Below are positions 5,156 to 5,413 of a stretch of DNA of 5,413 bases, one piece after another (position 1 is the stretch's first letter; each line of letters begins with the position of its first letter). The translations under genes were made by a program, and so were the position numbers. The notes beneath the pieces are model-generated. The model made no database searches, was not told the DNA's origin, and was given only the letters and a program-made list of their open reading frames with translations. The DNA comes from an uncultured beta proteobacterium (GTDB lineage Bacteria; Pseudomonadota; Gammaproteobacteria; Burkholderiales; Burkholderiaceae_C), in contig CAILKA010000196.1 in assembly GCA_903834645.1 (NCBI GenBank), positions 1 to 5,413 on the forward strand, given 5' to 3'.

Positions 5156-5413
5156 ATGAAGAGCCTGAAGTTCCTGGTCCCGCTGGGCCTCTTCCTGGTG
5201 CTGGTCGGATTTCTCTACGCGGGGTTGGGGCTCAATCCGCGTGAGGTGCCCTCCCCGCTCATCGACCGCCCCGCGCCCGCCTTCTCGCTGCCTCGGCTGG
5301 ACGACCCCGGCAAGTCGATCCGGCGCGAGGACCTGCTCGGCAAGGTGTGGGTGCTCAACGTGTGGGCCTCCTGGTGCGCCCCGTGCCAGCAGGAGCACCC
5401 CTTGGTGATCGAC
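5156..5413 (+). CDS. ccmG: Thiol:disulfide interchange protein CcmG/DsbE (N-terminal part)
   Basis: Membrane-anchored periplasmic thioredoxin-like protein that keeps the CXXCH cysteines of apocytochrome c (and CcmH) reduced for heme attachment. Electrons normally come from DsbD/CcdA. The first 86 codons are present and the gene runs off the window; full family length is about 170-190 aa. There is an uncleaved-looking anchor (KFLVPLGLFLVLVGFLYAGL, residues 5-24), then PLIDRPAPAFSLPRLDDPG (34-52), a typical CcmG entry into the thioredoxin fold, and VLNVWASWCAPCQQEHP (66-82) with active-site Cys74 and Cys77 in WCAPC. ATG 5156 is chosen because MKSLKF starts the anchor well. A GTG directly before it (5153) is an in-frame alternative. 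No strong ribosome site is visible. The gap to ccmF is 61 nt, the largest in the operon. Confidence 0.96.
   Translation, partial: MKSLKFLVPLGLFLVLVGFLYAGLGLNPREVPSPLIDRPAPAFSLPRLDDPGKSIRREDLLGKVWVLNVWASWCAPCQQEHPLVID

Noticed and set aside
1..5413. Mobile elements, tRNA/rRNA genes or CRISPR arrays
   Set aside because: None is visible. The window is almost fully occupied by ccm genes, and the only repeats are the short ones listed.

Overview
This window is most of a cytochrome c maturation (System I, Ccm) operon from a high-G+C proteobacterium. Every confidently identified gene lies on the plus strand, in the order ccmA-ccmB-ccmC-ccmD-ccmE-ccmF-ccmG. The G/C-rich third codon positions and the protein sequences suggest a betaproteobacterium of the Burkholderiales (Rubrivivax/Caldimonas-like). 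That placement is inferred from style and motifs, not from a search.

Layout: 1-130 is the 3' end of an upstream gene of uncertain identity, possibly a LEA type 2 (LEA14-like) protein. 131-184 is a short gap with no promoter I can support. 185-937 is ccmA, whose N-terminus is odd: a TTG start, an alanine-rich stretch and a 22-bp perfect palindrome. 968-1636 is ccmB. 1626-1680 is a degenerate 11-nt tandem repeat that fills the ccmB-ccmC gap. 1685-2467 is ccmC. 2464-2637 is ccmD and 2634-3092 is ccmE, each joined to the gene before it by an ATGA stop/start overlap. 3103-5094 is ccmF. 5095-5122 is a perfect 8-bp inverted repeat directly after the ccmF stop. 5156-5413 is the first 86 codons of ccmG (dsbE), cut by the window edge. 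ccmH/ccmI are not in the window and, if present, are probably downstream.

How the genes work together (known for the family): CcmA (ATPase), CcmB and CcmC with the small CcmD form an ABC-type complex. CcmC attaches heme to the conserved histidine of CcmE on the periplasmic side, and CcmAB ATP hydrolysis releases holo-CcmE. CcmE carries heme to CcmF, which works with CcmH (and CcmI) to ligate heme to the CXXCH cysteines of apocytochrome c. CcmG is the membrane-anchored thioredoxin-like protein that keeps those cysteines reduced. The key residues are visible here: Walker A/B and signature in CcmA, His60/His184 and the WWD motif in CcmC, His120/Tyr124 in CcmE, His172/260/302/500 and the WWD motif in CcmF, and WCAPC in CcmG.

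I see no undescribed system; the proteins are canonical. The points worth a second look are in the non-coding or junction sequence: the palindrome and start-site problem at ccmA, the 11-nt repeat between ccmB and ccmC, and the inverted repeat between ccmF and ccmG.
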